Below, piece after piece: positions 17,773-27,220 of a stretch of 64,000 bases of DNA. Source of the DNA: Paenibacillus sp. ACRRY. Lineage in GTDB: Bacteria; Bacillota; Bacilli; Paenibacillales; Paenibacillaceae. The stretch lies in NCBI RefSeq assembly GCF_022346995.1, contig NZ_JAKRNM010000002.1, positions 496,001 to 560,000 on the forward strand, written 5' to 3'. The notes beneath the pieces are model-generated. The model did no database searches, was not told where the DNA came from, and worked only from the letters and a program-made list of their open reading frames with translations. The stretch's first letter is position 1, and the number at the start of each line of letters is the position of its first letter. A program made the position numbers and the translations under genes.

Positions 17773-18146
17773 TGGGTTTTTTTATCGTGCTGAGCATACT
17801 ACCGTTTTTTCCGTTTCTTATTGTGTACTGGGCCATGTATGGGTGGAAAAAGGATAAACGAGCTTCACTTCGCACCGCGATGGATGTAACTACGGTTTTT
17901 CTGATTTTCTCTGTTTCGGCGTTATTCAACTTAACATTTGATTCGAATTTTGGATTTTATTTAACAATGATACTCATACTAATTGCACTTGGATTGATTG
18001 GAGGGGCTCAAAATAGGTTGAAAGGAAAGGTCGATGGGGGTCGAATGTTCCGGGCCGTTTGGCGCATGGCCTTTGTTATGATGAGTTTTGGGTATGTCTC
18101 ATTTACTATATTTGGCTTATTTAGATACTTAATGAAACAGATGTAA
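17772..18146 (+). CDS. DUF3397-like membrane protein
   Basis: A 124-residue protein with four hydrophobic segments and short basic loops (YGWKKDKRASLRTAMDV). The pattern of a first helix, then DKR-xSLRTAMDVTTVFLI and a second pair of helices, fits the DUF3397 family often found upstream of bshC and mraZ in Bacillales. The ATG overlaps the panE stop by one base (TAATG). A terminator follows. Function is unknown. Confidence 0.6.
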   Translation: MGFFIVLSILPFFPFLIVYWAMYGWKKDKRASLRTAMDVTTVFLIFSVSALFNLTFDSNFGFYLTMILILIALGLIGGAQNRLKGKVDGGRMFRAVWRMAFVMMSFGYVSFTIFGLFRYLMKQM

Positions 18147-18203
18147 GGTTACATAACGCAAAACGGCTAAAAAATGTGTCGATTTTGTCGAAAACTGAAA
18201 AAA

Positions 18204-18238
18204 ACATTACTTTCTGAAAAAGTAATGTAGATTTTTTT
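18204..18238 (+). terminator. Rho-independent terminator after panE-DUF3397
   Basis: ACATTACTT and AAGTAATGT pair around a short loop, followed by AGATTTTTTT. A good -10 hexamer TATAAT for oppA stands just downstream at 18251-18256, but no good -35 is seen. Confidence 0.85.
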
Positions 18239-18297
18239 GACCGGTGGTTGTATAATCTATAAACATAAACCACATCAATTTAGGGGGAAAGTGTTAG

Positions 18298-19998
18298 ATG
18301 AAAAGGAAAAGTCTATTAGTCCTTTTGACGCTGATTCTGGCGTTCGGTACCGTACTTGCAGCGTGCGGATCGAAAAATGAAGGCACAACAAGTAACACGG
18401 GAACTGGCTCTGCAGGCGAGGAAAGCGGTCTCGCAAAAGATCAAGTGCTGAAAATCAACCTGACAGCTGAACCTCCTACGTTGGACCCGGCTCAGGCAAA
18501 AGACAGCCAAACCAACACTGTTCTGAAATTCTTGTATGAAGGTCTTGTTCGCATCGATGAGAATGGTAAAGAAGCACCAGGCGTTGCGAATGACTGGACA
18601 ATTTCCGAAGATGGTTTGAAATATGTGTTCAACCTGAACCCGGATGCTAAATGGAGCAACGGTGATGCAATCACTGCTGAAGACTTCGTTCGCTCTTGGG
18701 AACGTGCATTGAAACCGGAAACGGCTTCCCCGTACGCTTACCAACTGTACTACATCAAAGGTGCTGAAGGTTACAACCTCAGCAAAGACGAAACATACAA
18801 AGGTACTAAAATCACAGATTTCTCCCAAGTGGGTGTAAAAGCTACTGATGAGCACACACTGGAAGTAACGTTGGAAAACCCAACACCTTACTTCTTGGGT
18901 CTGACAGCATTCTACACGTACTACCCAGTACATCAATCTGCTGACACAAACGATAAATTCTTCACAGACTACAAAAACATGATCGTTAACGGACCATTTG
19001 TAATGGATCAATACGCTAAAGGTCAAAAAATCGTAGTTAAGAAAAACGAAGGCTACCACGCAGCTTCCGACATCAAATTGTCTGAAATCAACATGTCCCT
19101 GACAAGCAGCAGTGCTTCCGAACTGCAAGCTTACAAGTCTGGACAACTGGATTACACTGGTGCACCTAACGGTGAAATTCCAACTGACCAAATTCCTTCT
19201 GTAAAAGCGGAATTGCCGGATGAGTTCAAAGCAACTGGTATTGCAAGTACTTACTACTACCAGTTCAACGTTAATGAAGCTCCATTCAACAATGCTAAAA
19301 TCCGTAAAGCTTTCGCAATGTCAATCGAGCGTCAATTGATCGTTGACAAAGTTACACAAGGTGGACAAGTTCCTGCATTTGGATTTGTACCTCCAGGTAT
19401 CCGCGGTGAAAACGGCGAATTCCGTGATGAGCACAAAGATGACTACTTCACTGAAAATGTTGAAGAAGCAAAAGCATTGCTTGCTGAAGGTATGAAAGAA
19501 GAAGGATACACAACTTTGCCAGCTGTTACATTGATCTACAACACTAGTGATGCTCACGCGAAAATCGCGCTTGCTATTGCTGATATGTGGAAGAAAAACC
19601 TTGGTGTTGACGTGAAAACTGAAAACCAAGAGTGGGGCGTATTCCTTGAGAACCGTCAAAACCAAAACTTCCAAGTAGCTCGTGCAGGCTGGTCTGCAGA
19701 CTACAACGATCCGTACAACTTCTTGGAAATGTGGACTACTGGTAACACAAATAATGATTCCAAGTTCAGCAACGAACAGTATGACAAAGATGTTAAAGAG
19801 ACTGTGAAATCTGCTGATCCAGCTGCTCGTATGGCTGCATTTGCTGATGCTGAGAAAGTCCTGATTCAAGACGAAATGGCTGTAATGCCAATCTATTACT
19901 ACACTAACGTATCTTTGACTAAGCCTTACCTGAAAGGCGTACAACTTGATTTCAGTGGAGCAATTGACTTCACTCGCGCATATCTGGAAGAGAAATAA
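18298..19998 (+). CDS. oppA: Oligopeptide-binding lipoprotein OppA
   Basis: A 566-residue solute-binding lipoprotein. The signal peptide ends in lipobox VLAAC with Cys23, followed by a Gly/Ser/Thr linker. The body is family 5 (SBP_bac_5): LTAEPPTLDPAQAKDS, GLVRIDENGKEAPGVA, WTISEDGLKYVFNL, NGDAITAEDFVRSWERAL. OppA captures oligopeptides on the outer face of the membrane for uptake. Codon use is markedly biased, as in abundant proteins. The start is an ATG after AGGGGGAAA. A perfect-stem terminator separates it from oppB, which would let oppA be made in excess over the membrane parts. Confidence 0.95.
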   Translation: MKRKSLLVLLTLILAFGTVLAACGSKNEGTTSNTGTGSAGEESGLAKDQVLKINLTAEPPTLDPAQAKDSQTNTVLKFLYEGLVRIDENGKEAPGVANDWTISEDGLKYVFNLNPDAKWSNGDAITAEDFVRSWERALKPETASPYAYQLYYIKGAEGYNLSKDETYKGTKITDFSQVGVKATDEHTLEVTLENPTPYFLGLTAFYTYYPVHQSADTNDKFFTDYKNMIVNGPFVMDQYAKGQKIVVKKNEGYHAASDIKLSEINMSLTSSSASELQAYKSGQLDYTGAPNGEIPTDQIPSVKAELPDEFKATGIASTYYYQFNVNEAPFNNAKIRKAFAMSIERQLIVDKVTQGGQVPAFGFVPPGIRGENGEFRDEHKDDYFTENVEEAKALLAEGMKEEGYTTLPAVTLIYNTSDAHAKIALAIADMWKKNLGVDVKTENQEWGVFLENRQNQNFQVARAGWSADYNDPYNFLEMWTTGNTNNDSKFSNEQYDKDVKETVKSADPAARMAAFADAEKVLIQDEMAVMPIYYYTNVSLTKPYLKGVQLDFSGAIDFTRAYLEEK

Positions 19999-20024
19999 GT
20001 TGTTCTGAAGTCTATATGATTACT

Positions 20025-20068
20025 TCGGGATATATATGTGGAATTCCATATATATCCCGATTTTTTTG
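20025..20068 (+). terminator. Strong intra-operon terminator between oppA and oppB
   Basis: TCGGGATATATATG and CATATATATCCCGA are a perfect 14-bp inverted repeat around an 8-base loop, followed by seven T. Because oppB has no promoter visible, partial read-through is inferred. Confidence 0.85.
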
Positions 20069-20187
20069 TATGTGCACCGATTTTCCTTATAATTCTTGAA
20101 ATTTCCGATAAATGGATTGGACTTTATTCATGTCTAATTCTACAATCGATTTGTATACAAAATATTGTTTTTGGAGGTGTGCAAGGG

Positions 20188-21120
20188 TTGGTTAAGTACG
20201 TGCTGAAAAAATTGCTATTTATGCTGCTATCGCTTTTCATACTCGCATCAGCAACCTTCTTCCTGATGAAGGCCATTCCGGGTGACCCTTTTACATCCGA
20301 GAAAAAAGTATCGCCTGAGATTCGGGCACTACTGGAAGAGAAGTATGGGCTGGACAAACCGATGTATGAACAATACCTGAAGTATATGGGTGGAATTCTC
20401 AAAGGTGATTTTGGTGTTTCGATGAAATATCTGAATCAAGAAGTAACCGACATGATCACTCAAACGTTTACAGCATCTCTGAAACTGGGGATCTTTGCAA
20501 TCGTGATCTCTGTCGTCGTTGGGGTTTTGCTAGGACTTATCGCTGCAGTTTACCATCGTAAGCTGATAGATGATGTCACGATGATCCTGGCGGTTATTGG
20601 TATCGCGGTACCGAGCTTCTTGCTCGCATCTCTGCTTCAATACGTTTTCGCCTTCAAACTGGGCTGGTTTAACGTTATGGGATTCGACGGACCGCTTGAC
20701 TATGTACTTCCGGTTGCGGCATTGTCTGCATCCCCGATTGCCTTTATCGCACGTTTGACGCGTTCCAGCATGCTCGAAGTACTGCACGCGGATTACATCA
20801 AGACAGCGAAAGCCAAAGGTCTGAAATGGCCTGCAATCATGTTTAAACACGTTATTCGTAACGGTATTCTTCCCGTTGTAACTTATGTGGGTCCGATGAC
20901 AGCTAACATCATCACGGGTTCCGTAGTTATTGAGCAAATCTTTAACATCGGGGGAATTGGTAAAGTATTCGTAGAAAGTATCACGAACCGGGATTATACA
21001 ATGATCATGGGGATTACGATTTTCTATGGTATCCTCCTGATGTTGGCACGTTTCCTTACAGATATCGCATATGTGCTGATTGATCCTAGAATTAAGCTGG
21101 AAAGCCGGAAGGGGGCATAA
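20188..21120 (+). CDS. oppB: Oligopeptide ABC transporter permease OppB
   Basis: A 310-residue membrane permease with a first helix (residues 9-27), the OppB-type AIPGDPF sequence after it, and the permease EAA loop (ADYIKTAKAKGLKWPAIMFKHVIRN). Six helices are expected. The TTG at 20188 is chosen: GGAGGTG (20173-20179) lies eight bases upstream, and the resulting protein starts MVKYVLKKLLFML like its family. A longer reading frame extending upstream runs into the terminator and is not real. OppC follows two bases after the stop. Confidence 0.92.
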   Translation: MVKYVLKKLLFMLLSLFILASATFFLMKAIPGDPFTSEKKVSPEIRALLEEKYGLDKPMYEQYLKYMGGILKGDFGVSMKYLNQEVTDMITQTFTASLKLGIFAIVISVVVGVLLGLIAAVYHRKLIDDVTMILAVIGIAVPSFLLASLLQYVFAFKLGWFNVMGFDGPLDYVLPVAALSASPIAFIARLTRSSMLEVLHADYIKTAKAKGLKWPAIMFKHVIRNGILPVVTYVGPMTANIITGSVVIEQIFNIGGIGKVFVESITNRDYTMIMGITIFYGILLMLARFLTDIAYVLIDPRIKLESRKGA

Positions 21121-21122
21121 CG

Positions 21123-22049
21123 TTGTCTGGCACGAACAATAACAATAAAGAAACGGCGAACACTGCCCTGGATAGTCAGGCAGCGGTGAAATCGCAAGAA
21201 AGTGTATCGTTATGGAAAGACGCCATGTACAGACTTGCAACCAACAAGGCCGCGATGATCAGTTTGGGCATTCTGGTTCTTGTTGTCATCTTCTCTTTGA
21301 TTGGTCCAACTTCGTTATTCACAAGTTATAATTATTATTCTAATGATTTGCTTAATGCCAATGCAGCGCCAAGTGCGGAGCACTGGTTCGGAACAGACGA
21401 GCTCGGTCGTGACGTATGGGTAAGAACGTGGGTAGGTGCACGTGTATCCCTCACTGTAGGTTTGGCTGCTGCCTTGATTGACCTTGTCATCGGGGTAATC
21501 TACGGAGCGATTATGGGCTTCTACGGTGGACGTGTTGATGGTATCATGAACAAGTTCTCCGAGATTCTCTATTCCTTGCCATACATGCTCGTTGTAATCT
21601 TGTTGCTCGTTGTTTTGGAACCAAGTCTTACGACGATCATCATTGCCCTTACGATCACAGGCTGGATCAGCATGTCCTGGATTGTACGTGGTGAGATTAT
21701 GCAATTGAAAAACAGAGACTTTATTCTTGCAGCGCGGTCCATGGGCGCAAGCACAGGACGTCAATTGTTCCGCCACTTGCTGCCAAATGCAGTAGGACCA
21801 ATTCTCGTAACGCTGACTCTATCTATTCCAAATGCCATCTTTGCTGAAGCATTCTTGAGCTTCCTCGGATTGGGTGTATCTGCACCGAAATCTTCCCTGG
21901 GTTCGATGATCAATGACGCATTGACAGGCTGGACGCTGTATCCTTGGCGGATGTGGTTCCCTGCAGGTCTGATGGTACTTACAATGCTTGCATTTAACTT
22001 GCTCGGAGACGGTCTGCGTGACGCACTCGATCCGAAATTGCGTAAATAG
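21123..22049 (+). CDS. oppC: Oligopeptide ABC transporter permease OppC
   Basis: A 308-residue permease. A polar N-terminus of about 45 residues is followed by the first helix, the OppC-type WFGTDELGRDVWVRTWVGAR, and the EAA loop FILAARSMGASTGRQLFRHLLPN. It pairs with OppB to form the channel. TTG start with AAGGGGG inside the end of oppB. Sixteen bases separate it from the ATPase gene. Confidence 0.93.
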   Translation: MSGTNNNNKETANTALDSQAAVKSQESVSLWKDAMYRLATNKAAMISLGILVLVVIFSLIGPTSLFTSYNYYSNDLLNANAAPSAEHWFGTDELGRDVWVRTWVGARVSLTVGLAAALIDLVIGVIYGAIMGFYGGRVDGIMNKFSEILYSLPYMLVVILLLVVLEPSLTTIIIALTITGWISMSWIVRGEIMQLKNRDFILAARSMGASTGRQLFRHLLPNAVGPILVTLTLSIPNAIFAEAFLSFLGLGVSAPKSSLGSMINDALTGWTLYPWRMWFPAGLMVLTMLAFNLLGDGLRDALDPKLRK

Positions 22050-22066
22050 AAATAGGAGGTGGGATT

Positions 22067-23836
22067 ATGGAGCCAATCTTAACAGTCAAAGACCTAAGCG
22101 TGTCATTTACAACACGTTCTGGTGAATTTGATGCCGTTAAAAATGTTAGTTTTGAACTTGGCAAAGGAGAGACGCTGGGGATTGTTGGTGAGTCCGGTAG
22201 TGGTAAGAGTGTTACCGCCCAAACCATCATGAAGTTGATTCCCTCCCCGCCTTCGAAGGTCAAAAGTGGAGAGATTACTTTTCACGGGCAGAGCCTGCTT
22301 GGAAAAACAGATAAACAAATGGAAGCGATCCGCGGTAAAGATATCGGGATGATCTTCCAGGATCCAATGACTTCATTGAATCCTACAATCAAAGTCGGTA
22401 AACAAATTACCGAAGTGCTTCGCAAACACCAAAACATGTCCAAAAAAGAAGCGGAAAAACGCGCTCTGGAAATGTTGGAGCTCGTGGGTATCAAAAATGC
22501 AGCAATCCGCATGAATCACTACCCACACCAATTTTCCGGTGGTATGCGTCAACGTGCAATGATCGCTATTGCCCTGGCATGTCGTCCATCCCTTCTGATT
22601 GCGGATGAGCCGACAACGGCACTCGACGTAACGATTCAGGCACAAATTCTGGACGTTATGAAAGATATGCAGCAAAAGCTTGGAACTTCCATCATGCTCA
22701 TTACCCATGACCTTGGTGTAGTAGCCGGTATGTGTGATCGGGTTGTCGTTATGAAGGAAGGCGAAGTTGTGGAGACGGGAACGACAGCTGAAATTTTCAG
22801 CAATCCTAAGCATCCATATACGATCAAATTGTTGAACGCCTTGCCTCGTTTGGACGAGCCTAAGAAAGAAAAACCGACTCCGGTTGGTATTATCAAAGGT
22901 GCCAACAAGCCGCTAGTTGAAGTGAAGAACCTGAAACAATACTTCAATTTGGGTAAAGGAAACATTCTCAAAGCGGTTAATGATGTCAGCTTTGATATTT
23001 TTGAAGGCGAAACCCTCGGGGTTGTAGGTGAATCCGGATGTGGTAAATCCACAACAGGACGCACGATTCTTCGCCTTTATGAGCCAACGGGCGGAAATGT
23101 AAACTTTAACGGAACGGATATCTATAAGCTGTCTCCACGCAAAATGAAAGAAATGCGTAAAGACATGCAGATGATCTTCCAAGATCCATATGCATCACTG
23201 AATCCACGTTTCAACGTTATGGATATTATCGGCGAATCACTTGATATCCATGGACTGGCTTCCAGCGGTAAAGAGCGGAAGAAACGTGTAGAGGAGTTGC
23301 TGGATCTCGTAGGCTTGAATCCAAGCCACGCGCTTCGTTATCCGCATGAATTCTCCGGTGGTCAAAGACAACGGATTGGTATTGCCCGTGCGCTTGCTGT
23401 GGATCCTAAATTCATCATCTGTGACGAGCCTTTGTCTGCACTTGATGTATCCATCCAAGCTCAAGTGGTTAAGTTGCTCGAGGAGCTTCAACAGCGCCTT
23501 GGTTTGACTTACCTCTTCATTGCGCATGACTTGTCCATGGTTAAACATATCAGTGACCGCGTTGCTGTTATGTACATGGGTAAAGTAGTTGAGCTGGCAG
23601 AGAGTGAAGAACTTTACTCTAACCCGGTTCACCCTTACACCAAAACATTGCTATCTGCTATTCCTGTACCCGATCCGGAAGTGGAAGCAAACAAACGCCG
23701 CATTTTGCTGCCGGACGAACAGTCTGGACCAATCCAAAATGGAGCAACTGGTCCTGTAAACGATCCGTATAACCTGGAGAATGCTCAATTGATCGAGATT
23801 TCCAAAGGTCACTGGGTTTCCGAACCATACGTTTAA
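22067..23836 (+). CDS. Fused dipeptide/oligopeptide ABC ATPase (OppD-OppF in one chain)
   Basis: A 589-residue protein with two complete nucleotide-binding domains. First: Walker A GESGSGKS at residues 41-48, signature [12 protein letters not shown], Walker [13 protein letters not shown], OppD-like. Second: Walker A GESGCGKS at 321-328, signature [12 protein letters not shown], Walker [13 protein letters not shown], OppF-like. Each ends with an oligopeptide-type C-terminal extension, the second containing [19 protein letters not shown]. One chain therefore replaces the usual OppD plus OppF pair. AGGAGG precedes the ATG and a terminator follows the stop. Fused versions are known in other bacteria (GsiA type), so the form is uncommon but not novel. 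Confidence 0.93.
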   Translation: MEPILTVKDLSVSFTTRSGEFDAVKNVSFELGKGETLGIVGESGSGKSVTAQTIMKLIPSPPSKVKSGEITFHGQSLLGKTDKQMEAIRGKDIGMIFQDPMTSLNPTIKVGKQITEVLRKHQNMSKKEAEKRALEMLELVGIKNAAIRMNHYPHQFSGGMRQRAMIAIALACRPSLLIADEPTTALDVTIQAQILDVMKDMQQKLGTSIMLITHDLGVVAGMCDRVVVMKEGEVVETGTTAEIFSNPKHPYTIKLLNALPRLDEPKKEKPTPVGIIKGANKPLVEVKNLKQYFNLGKGNILKAVNDVSFDIFEGETLGVVGESGCGKSTTGRTILRLYEPTGGNVNFNGTDIYKLSPRKMKEMRKDMQMIFQDPYASLNPRFNVMDIIGESLDIHGLASSGKERKKRVEELLDLVGLNPSHALRYPHEFSGGQRQRIGIARALAVDPKFIICDEPLSALDVSIQAQVVKLLEELQQRLGLTYLFIAHDLSMVKHISDRVAVMYMGKVVELAESEELYSNPVHPYTKTLLSAIPVPDPEVEANKRRILLPDEQSGPIQNGATGPVNDPYNLENAQLIEISKGHWVSEPYV

Positions 23837-23870
23837 GGAATTATATTCCGTTTGGACTTATTGATGTTAT

Positions 23871-23900
23871 TAAACCGCCGGCTTGTTCGGCGGTTTTTTA
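23871..23900 (+). terminator. Rho-independent terminator of the opp operon
   Basis: AAACCGCCG and CGGCGGTTT pair around a 7-base loop and end in a T-run. Confidence 0.9.
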
Positions 23901-23920
23901 ATTTTTTAGGTGACTTTCTT

Positions 23921-23950
23921 TTGACGAAGTGGCCTGTAGTTCGGTACAAT
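23921..23950 (+). promoter_or_regulatory. SigA-type promoter of bshC
   Basis: TTGACG at 23921-23926 and TACAAT at 23945-23950, spaced 18 bases, about 35 bases before the bshC start and immediately after the opp terminator. Confidence 0.7.
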
Positions 23951-23989
23951 CAAGAAAGGCTCTTTGAAGCAGAATAGGAGGCAGACCTC

Positions 23990-25621
23990 ATGAAAGGTAT
24001 TACCGAGGCACTCCGCAGCGGAACACAACTTGCAGAAGATTATATCTGCTCACGTGATGCTGCGCGGGGCCTTTACGAGTATGACATTCACTGGGAGTCC
24101 GGACTTCATGCGCGTGCCGAGTGGCTGGATCAATCGGAGAACACACGTGTGGATCGCGAGAACCTGGTAGAGTATTTACGTATATATAACAAACGTTTGA
24201 ATGATCACGAAGCCGTACATCATTCTATCGCACGTTTGGCCGAGAAAGGTACGTTTGTAGTTACTGGTGGGCAGCAGAGCGGCTTGTTGACAGGGCCGTT
24301 ATTTGTCATCTACAAAGCTGCGAGTGTCGTTGCAGCTGCCCGTGAAGCTGAAGCCAAGCTCCAGCGCCCAGTGGTTCCCGTATTTTGGATCGCTGGTGAA
24401 GACCATGACTGGGATGAAGTGAATCACACATATCTGCCCGGTCACAACGGTGAAATGACCAAGGTCAAACTGCATGGACGGTTCGAAGGCCGAAATTCGG
24501 TGAGTGGAGTTACGGTTGAAACGGAACAATGGATGAACGTAATCGAGCAGGTAGAGCATCTTCTGCCGGATACTGTACATAAACCAGGATTAATGGAGAT
24601 GCTCATCTCGATCCATCAGTCCAGCTCGAATCTTAGTGATGCTTTTGCGAGAATGGTGTCAGCATTGTTTGGCAGTACTGGACTTGTCCTTATGGATGCC
24701 GCGGATTCCGGATTAAGAGAACTGGAACAACCCGTATTTGAGCGATTGATTCGCGAGAATGGCTCATTGCGTGAAGCTTATTTGCAAGGTGCTTCCGTGG
24801 TTCAGGAAGCGGGCTATCCAATGCCGGCAGAAGTCGCTGAAGACGGAGCAAATTTGTTTTATATCCATGATAAAACCCGGTTGCTCCTGTTCCTGAAGGA
24901 TGGTTTGTATACGGATCGAAAAGGGCTAGTGTCTTTTACGGAAGAACGATTGCTTCAGGAGCTGAGGGAACATCCCGAGAGATTCAGTAATAACGTGCTC
25001 ACTCGGCCGTTAATGCAGGATTCCGTGCTGCCTGTAGCTGCGGTGATATTAGGACAAGGTGAGATTGCTTACTGGGGATTAACCAGAACCGCATTCCGCC
25101 AGTTTGGTCTGCAAATGCCTATCTTGCTGCCGAGGTTGTCCTTCACCATTTTGGAGGATGTCCATCACAAGCACATGAATCAATATCAGCTTTCCTTCCA
25201 AGATGTGCAATATCATATGGAAGAAAAAAGAGAGAAGTGGCTTGCAGGACAGGAAACGTTCCAAGTCGAGGAGCAATTTGAGCAAGTCCAGCAATCCTTT
25301 GCTGAGCTTTATCGTCCATTGCTTGATCAGCTTGCGCAAATTCACGCTGGACTGGATCGGATCGGAGATACGAATCTGAGGAAGATCAACGAACAGATTC
25401 AATATCTGCAAAAGCAAACACAGAAGGCGATCGCAGATAAACATGAGGTTGGACTCAGACATTGGAACGGCATACAGAACTCCCTCTTTCCTATGAACAA
25501 ACCACAGGAACGAGTGCACAATGCACTTTTCTACTTGAACCGTTACGGAACCAAGTGGATTCAGGAGCTCATTGAGAACGGACGTGAATTCCGGGGTCAA
25601 CATCAAGTAATTGAATTGTAA
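23990..25621 (+). CDS. bshC: Bacillithiol biosynthesis cysteine-adding enzyme BshC
   Basis: A 543-residue protein that adds cysteine to glucosaminyl-malate in the last step of bacillithiol synthesis. The N-terminal Rossmann-like region has VTGGQQSGLLTGPLFVIYKA and PVFWIAGEDHDWDEVNH, both typical of the family. A C-terminal coiled coil covers about residues 390-490. An intact BshC implies bacillithiol as the main low-molecular-weight thiol. ATG with AGGAGG eight bases upstream. In B. subtilis the gene (yllA) also stands before mraZ; here ahcY intervenes. Confidence 0.93.
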   Translation: MKGITEALRSGTQLAEDYICSRDAARGLYEYDIHWESGLHARAEWLDQSENTRVDRENLVEYLRIYNKRLNDHEAVHHSIARLAEKGTFVVTGGQQSGLLTGPLFVIYKAASVVAAAREAEAKLQRPVVPVFWIAGEDHDWDEVNHTYLPGHNGEMTKVKLHGRFEGRNSVSGVTVETEQWMNVIEQVEHLLPDTVHKPGLMEMLISIHQSSSNLSDAFARMVSALFGSTGLVLMDAADSGLRELEQPVFERLIRENGSLREAYLQGASVVQEAGYPMPAEVAEDGANLFYIHDKTRLLLFLKDGLYTDRKGLVSFTEERLLQELREHPERFSNNVLTRPLMQDSVLPVAAVILGQGEIAYWGLTRTAFRQFGLQMPILLPRLSFTILEDVHHKHMNQYQLSFQDVQYHMEEKREKWLAGQETFQVEEQFEQVQQSFAELYRPLLDQLAQIHAGLDRIGDTNLRKINEQIQYLQKQTQKAIADKHEVGLRHWNGIQNSLFPMNKPQERVHNALFYLNRYGTKWIQELIENGREFRGQHQVIEL

Positions 25622-25681
25622 CTGTGTGGTTCGCAGCAGACCTTTATAATAGAAGAAACAGATAAACGAGGAGGACGGGGC

Positions 25682-26947
25682 ATGACTACACCTGCATTGC
25701 AAAACAGTATTGTTAAGGATATGGGACTCGCTTCAGAAGGACACTTGAAAATCGACTGGGTTGAAGCACATATGCCTGTATTGAACCGCATTCGTCGCCA
25801 ATTTGAGCAGGATCTGCCTTTCAAAGGATTAAAGGTTGCCATTTGCCTTCACCTTGAAGCTAAAACAGCTTACCTGGCAAAAGTCATTCAGGCTGGCGGC
25901 GCAGAAGTGACCATTACACACAGTAACCCGCTGTCAACTCAGGATGATGTATGTGCGGCTCTTGTAGAAGATGGTGTTACAGTGTATGCCAAATACAATC
26001 CGGGGCCAGAAGAGTTCAAGGAGCTCCAGCTTCGTGCACTGGAAGTTAAACCTGACCTGATTATTGATGACGGCGGCGACTTTGCAACCATTATCGCTTC
26101 CGAACGTCCTGACCTTGCGGCTACGATTCGTGGAGGCGCAGAGGAAACGACAACAGGTATTATCCGTCTGAAAGCTTTGGCGAAAGAAGGACAACTGCAG
26201 TTCCCGATGGTTGCGGTTAATGACGCTTATTGCAAATACCTGTTCGACAACCGTTATGGCACAGGCCAATCCGCTTTTGATGGCATTATCCGTACAACCA
26301 ACCTGGTGGTAGCTGGTAAAAATGTTGTTGTAGCAGGATACGGCTGGTGTGGTAAAGGTGTGGCGATGCGTGCCAAAGGTCTTGGCGCCAATGTTATCGT
26401 AACTGAAATTGATCCAATCAAAGCGGTTGAAGCGCATATGGACGGTTTCCGTGTCATGACGATGGTAGAAGCAGCCAAGTTGGGCGATTTCTTCATTGCT
26501 GTTACCGGCAACAAAGACGTGATCACGGGTGAACACTTTGACGTGATGAAAGACGGAGCAATTTTGAGCAATGCAGGTCATTTCGATGTGGAAGTGAACA
26601 AACCTGAGCTCGCCAAACGTTCTGAGTCCATCCGCACTGTGCGTCGCAATATTGAAGAGTATCGTTTCAAAGATGGACGTAAAATGTACCTTCTTGCAGA
26701 AGGACGGCTCGTAAATCTGGGTGCAGCTGATGGCCACCCTGCTGAGATTATGGACACGACGTTTGCATTGCAGGCTTTGGGATTGCGTTATGTTAGCGAG
26801 AATTACGCTGCATTGGGTAAAACCGTTGTTAATGTACCTTATGAAATTGACCAGCAAGTTGCCAGCTACAAGCTGGAAAGCCTGAATATCTCAATTGATT
26901 CATTGTCAGCTGAACAGGAAAAATATTTGGATAGCTGGAAGTTTTAA
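25682..26947 (+). CDS. ahcY: S-adenosylhomocysteine hydrolase
   Basis: A 421-residue NAD-dependent enzyme that splits S-adenosylhomocysteine into adenosine and homocysteine, removing the methyltransferase inhibitor. Visible motifs: HLEAKTAYL near the N-terminus, DDGGDFATII, EETTTGIIRL, the Lys/Asp-bearing VNDAYCKYLFDNRYGTG, the NAD loop GYGWCGKGVAMRAKGLGA from residue 219, and GHFDVEVNKPEL. It lacks the roughly 40-residue insertion of many bacterial enzymes, so it belongs to the shorter Thermotoga/archaea-like class. GAGGAGGAC precedes the ATG. B. subtilis instead uses the Pfs/LuxS route. Confidence 0.93.
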   Translation: MTTPALQNSIVKDMGLASEGHLKIDWVEAHMPVLNRIRRQFEQDLPFKGLKVAICLHLEAKTAYLAKVIQAGGAEVTITHSNPLSTQDDVCAALVEDGVTVYAKYNPGPEEFKELQLRALEVKPDLIIDDGGDFATIIASERPDLAATIRGGAEETTTGIIRLKALAKEGQLQFPMVAVNDAYCKYLFDNRYGTGQSAFDGIIRTTNLVVAGKNVVVAGYGWCGKGVAMRAKGLGANVIVTEIDPIKAVEAHMDGFRVMTMVEAAKLGDFFIAVTGNKDVITGEHFDVMKDGAILSNAGHFDVEVNKPELAKRSESIRTVRRNIEEYRFKDGRKMYLLAEGRLVNLGAADGHPAEIMDTTFALQALGLRYVSENYAALGKTVVNVPYEIDQQVASYKLESLNISIDSLSAEQEKYLDSWKF

Positions 26948-27052
26948 GGTAACCCATTAATTACAAGCTGATGAACTGATTCAAAGGGTTTAAAATAGTG
27001 TATTGATGATATGGCTCATTAGCGGTTGTAAGTAGAATAACCGGTACCGGGG

Positions 27053-27094
27053 AAACGCCTTTGATCCTGAGCAAGAGGATCAAGGGCGTTTTTC
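27053..27094 (+). terminator. Strong terminator upstream of the dcw cluster
   Basis: AAACGCCTTTGATCCT and AGGATCAAGGGCGTTT form a stem of about 16 bp, followed by a T-run. It isolates the dcw promoter from ahcY. Confidence 0.9.
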
Positions 27095-27136
27095 TTATGA
27101 AGCAAATTGAAAAAAATCAGGCAAGCAAGAAGGGTT

Positions 27137-27165
27137 TTGATTTTTTAGTGCGAATCTATTATGCT
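27137..27165 (+). promoter_or_regulatory. Candidate promoter of the mraZ operon
   Basis: TTGATT (27137-27142) and TATGCT (27160-27165) have 17-base spacing. An overlapping better-looking TATTAT (27157-27162) has only 14. The start site would lie at the edge of the MraZ boxes. Confidence 0.45.
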
Positions 27166-27169
27166 TAGG

Positions 27170-27204
27170 TGGTGGAAAGTGGGGCAAAGTGGGAGAAACG
27201 GGTG
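27170..27204 (+). promoter_or_regulatory. MraZ operator: four repeats at 10-base period
   Basis: TGGTG (27170), TGGGG (27180), TGGGA (27190) and GGGTG (27200) start exactly 10 bases apart, separated by purine-rich five-base spacers (GAAAG, CAAAG, GAAAC). MraZ proteins bind direct TGGGN repeats with five-base spacers in front of their own gene, so this is the expected autoregulatory site. Confidence 0.75.
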
Positions 27205-27220
27205 AGGAGTGAGTGGGCCA

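Noticed and set aside
18316..19191. Long minus-strand frames within oppA
   Set aside because: They are antisense to a clear lipoprotein gene and again Cys/Phe/Val-rich with no motifs.
20038..20187. N-terminal extension of OppB
   Set aside because: It begins inside the oppA-oppB terminator and lacks a ribosome site; GGAGGTG serves the TTG at 20188.
25934..26857. A 307-codon minus-strand frame inside ahcY
   Set aside because: It is fully covered by a conserved enzyme and has no ribosome site or motif.
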